Below the pieces are notes generated by a model. The model had not been told where the DNA came from. It saw only the letters and a program-made list of their open reading frames with translations, and ran no database searches. A stretch of 25,003 bases of DNA, taken from NCBI GenBank assembly GCA_021791615.1, contig JAJYWG010000117.1:1-25003 (forward strand). Direction: 5' to 3'. This DNA comes from Actinomycetes bacterium. GTDB lineage: Bacteria > Actinomycetota > Acidimicrobiia > Acidimicrobiales > RAAP-2. This document shows positions 23,094-25,003 of this stretch, in pieces; position 1 is the stretch's first letter, and each line of letters begins with the position of its first letter. A program made the position numbers and the translations under genes.

Positions 23094-23276
23094 AACGGTG
23101 GAGACCCATTCGCCGGCGGGCTCTGCCAGGAGGCACCGGAAACAGCCTCTTCACATCGGGTTCTGACCCAAGGGTGGTCTGACCGCGCCTTGTCCGGTAT
23201 CCAGCCTCGGTCCCGGCCCCTCGTATGGAGGCCGATTTTACAGTAATTACATGTCGTTATGAGGTATGGCTTCGAT

Positions 23277-23402
23277 CTACTTCTCAGTGCCCACTTTCCA
23301 TCGGTGTTGAACCGAAGTGTGGCTTCCGCTCCAATGTTGCGAGGATTGCCGGCTGGGCTCGACGAACAGCGCGGACAGATCAGACTGTTCGAGGGTGGTC
23401 AT
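23277..23402 (-). pseudogene. Probable remnant of a transposase gene (N-terminus only)
   Basis: On the minus strand AGGGAG sits about 10 nt before an ATG that opens a 41-codon frame beginning MTTLEQSDLSALF. This resembles the first residues of actinobacterial Mutator/IS256-type transposases. After residue 13 the resemblance ends and a stop follows at 23277. The upstream 130 bp contain short inverted repeats (CCACC/GGTGG at 23462-23475). I infer a decayed insertion sequence that lost most of its coding part. The family assignment is tentative, since the matching stretch is very short. Confidence 0.3.
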
Positions 23403-23828
23403 CGGAGTGTTCTCCCTCGTGCGTTCGGATAGGAACACGTCGAGGATCACCCCGGTGACCCACCTATGTGGTGGATCCTCCCGCTACCCCAAACCCCACC
23501 ACCAGGTGGGACTCACACATCTTCCCGGGCGATGAGCGGCATCTTTTGGCGCGAAGCCACTTCACACCTGCAACTTCATTGGCAATCCGAAGTGGTTCGA
23601 CGAAACGTGCAGAGTCGACGAAGTAATGTACTCCTGCTTCAATTGCGCTGAGGGAAACAACGTAGGTGATGGAGCGCCAACCCCTTGGTAGGTTTCCAAG
23701 ATAATCGAAACAATCACCCGCATTGCCCGCTCTACGCGACGAGGCGTGCGGAGCGTCCCCTGATTCGTGTACAGTCCGCATGTCTGGACCTGCGGGTTCA
23801 CCTCGTCCGCGAAACGTGTACCGGCGGC

Positions 23829-23860
23829 CAGCTCCCTTGAGCTTGCCAGGAAGGGAGCTG
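23829..23860 (+). promoter_or_regulatory. Hairpin sequestering the ribosome binding site of the glycine-rich protein
   Basis: CAGCTCCCTT (23829-23838) is exactly complementary to AAGGGAGCTG (23851-23860), with a 12-nt loop. The 3' arm contains the AAGGGAG Shine-Dalgarno sequence and ends directly before the ATG at 23861. When folded it should block ribosome access, so translation may depend on unfolding, a trans-acting factor or temperature. Confidence 0.6.
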
Positions 23861-25003
23861 ATGAAGCGATCTCTGAAGGCGCGGTTGTCGTCGCTGTGTG
23901 CGCTGATCCTCCTCTCGGGCGTTGCCGTCAGTGTCCTGAGCGCTTCGCCCGCCGGCGCGACGTCCACACAACTCTGGTCAGGGCCCACCACATGTGGGGC
24001 GGTCAGTACGACGACTGCGCCCCAGGGTACCTACGCCATGGAGGTGCAACTCTACGGCGGAGGCGGGGGCGAGGGCGGTTGGGGTGACTACTCCCGAACA
24101 CTGGCAAAGGATGGCAACACAGGGAGCGGATACCAGGGCTCTGGCGGCCCTGGCGCCGTAGTCTACGCTGACTTCACCGTGAGTCCTGGAACCAAGATCA
24201 CGGCTATCGCTGGATGTGCAGGAAGTGCAGGCACAACGAAACCTGTGTACACAAATTCCGTACAGACAGCGCCTGGGGGCTCCGGATGGAGCACTGGTGG
24301 TGTGGGCGCGAAGGGATATTACTTCACACATCTAGGCACAAGTCCGGGTCCTTTCCCAGCCGGCTCCGGCGGTGGTGGCGGAGGGTCGAGCGCCATCTGC
24401 CTCGGAACAACGTGCACGTCTTCGGCCATTGCCCCCACCACAGCCAGCGGACTTACCAATCTGCTCGCAGTGGCCGCCGGCGGCGGAGGTGGCGGTGAAG
24501 CGTTCCAGAAGGGGATTCACGCCGGCGGTGGCGGCACCGGAGCGGCTGGCTCCACACATGCCGATCCCACGACAACGGGGAAAGGTCCCGGTGGCACGGG
24601 TGGCGGCCTTGGTACAGGCGGCGCTCCCGGCGGGAACGGAGGGACAAACGCCACCTCGGGAGCCGCCACCAGCGGTGCTAACGGTGAAGCCAACACATCA
24701 GTCAATGACGCGACGCAAGGGCACTCCGGTGGCGGGGGTGGAGGTGGAGGCTTCGTCGGTGGCGGCGGGGGTGGTGATGGCCTCACCGACGGGGAGGGTG
24801 CCGGTGGTGGAGGAGCGGGATCGAGTTGGATCCGCAACGACGCCACGACACGCACAATCTCGAACGCTGGAGTGATCGAGACCGGCTCCGTCCACGTCAT
24901 TTTCTACATGTACACACCACCGACGGCGAAGATCTCCTCCCCGACGAGCGGCGGGACCTACACCCAAGGGCAAGTCGTGAAGACGAGTTTCTCGTGCACA
25001 ACA
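23861..25003 (+). CDS. Secreted glycine-rich surface protein with Ig-like domain (partial, runs off right edge)
   Basis: Open for all 381 codons to the window edge from ATG 23861, which is preceded by AAGGGAG. Residues 1-36 form a signal peptide (KR at the N-terminus, hydrophobic LSSLCALILLSGVAVSVLS, then ASPAGA). Residues about 45-350 are a glycine-rich domain of the type found in many bacterial surface proteins: QLYGGGGGEGG, a VSPGTKITAIAG strand, GGGGGGSSAIC, LLAVAAGGGGGGE and long Gly runs, with few Cys. Residues about 358-381 (TAKISSPTSGGTYTQG) begin a bacterial Ig-like domain that continues beyond the edge. Base composition is less GC-biased than the rest of the window and ACA codons are frequent, hinting at acquisition or different selection. 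Probably an extracellular matrix or adhesive protein; function inferred only from composition. Confidence 0.85.
   Translation, partial: MKRSLKARLSSLCALILLSGVAVSVLSASPAGATSTQLWSGPTTCGAVSTTTAPQGTYAMEVQLYGGGGGEGGWGDYSRTLAKDGNTGSGYQGSGGPGAVVYADFTVSPGTKITAIAGCAGSAGTTKPVYTNSVQTAPGGSGWSTGGVGAKGYYFTHLGTSPGPFPAGSGGGGGGSSAICLGTTCTSSAIAPTTASGLTNLLAVAAGGGGGGEAFQKGIHAGGGGTGAAGSTHADPTTTGKGPGGTGGGLGTGGAPGGNGGTNATSGAATSGANGEANTSVNDATQGHSGGGGGGGGFVGGGGGGDGLTDGEGAGGGGAGSSWIRNDATTRTISNAGVIETGSVHVIFYMYTPPTAKISSPTSGGTYTQGQVVKTSFSCTT

Larger units (their letters stand above)
23016..23860. other. Gene-poor interval of 845 bp
   Basis: No confidently coding gene is seen. The first 80 bp hold a terminator palindrome. 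From about 23220 the base composition is visibly more AT-rich than the neighbours. A 41-codon remnant with a good ribosome site lies at 23277-23402. Between 23464 and 23760 the minus strand has an open frame with no recognisable domain. The last 100 bp are the leader of the glycine-rich protein, ending in a hairpin. The region looks like an insertion or decay site. Confidence 0.6.

Noticed and set aside
23464..23991. 175-codon open frame on the minus strand
   Set aside because: It overlaps the well-supported start and signal peptide of the glycine-rich gene antisense and shows no recognisable domain or ribosome site; part of it may be decayed coding sequence.

Overview
The window is high-GC, densely coded DNA with frequent GTG/TTG starts and several TAnnnT boxes lying 6-7 nt upstream of a start codon (leaderless transcripts). 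The gene content (a BioA close to the actinobacterial type, the small BsaP protein after bioB, FadD/FadE sets, a GNAT/acyl-CoA-synthetase fusion) points to an actinobacterium. The secreted GYWEVA/DGGVFAFG repeats point further to class Acidimicrobiia. This placement is inferred from gene content; there is no rRNA or tRNA gene in the window.

Layout. (1) 1-5580: two secreted enzymes carrying the same roughly 42-residue GYWEV repeat flank a LigB/YgiD-type extradiol dioxygenase. One is an SGNH/GDSL hydrolase cut by the left edge. The other is a 1090-residue endoglycosylceramidase-like GH5 enzyme. (2) 5660-9709, minus strand: an isochorismatase-fold protein lacking the usual nucleophilic Cys, then two AMP-forming acyl-CoA synthetases. 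The first synthetase has a near-perfect KstR-like palindrome at its start. A divergent acyl-CoA dehydrogenase follows at 9859-11049. (3) 11187-15126: an archaeal-type riboflavin synthase on the minus strand, divergent from an overlapping bioA-bioF-bioD operon. (4) 15178-17877: a GNAT/NDP-forming acyl-CoA synthetase fusion, divergent from an unrecognised protein and a membrane PAS-GGDEF diguanylate cyclase. (5) 20257-21635, minus strand: bioB with an overlapping downstream bsaP. The bsaP tail runs antisense into the 3' end of the GGDEF gene. (6) 21714-23015: a second acyl-CoA dehydrogenase, ending at a strong palindrome. (7) 23016-23860: a gene-poor, lower-GC stretch with a probable decayed transposase start. 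(8) 23861 to the right edge: a secreted glycine-rich protein whose Shine-Dalgarno sequence is buried in a perfect 10-bp hairpin.

How the genes fit together. bioA, bioF, bioD and bioB cover biotin synthesis from pimeloyl-thioester to biotin, in two transcription units, with BsaP as the likely BioB partner. The acyl-CoA synthetases and dehydrogenases suggest activation and first oxidation of fatty, branched or steroid-side-chain acids. The surface proteins suggest an environmental cell that displays or secretes lipid- and glycolipid-active enzymes.
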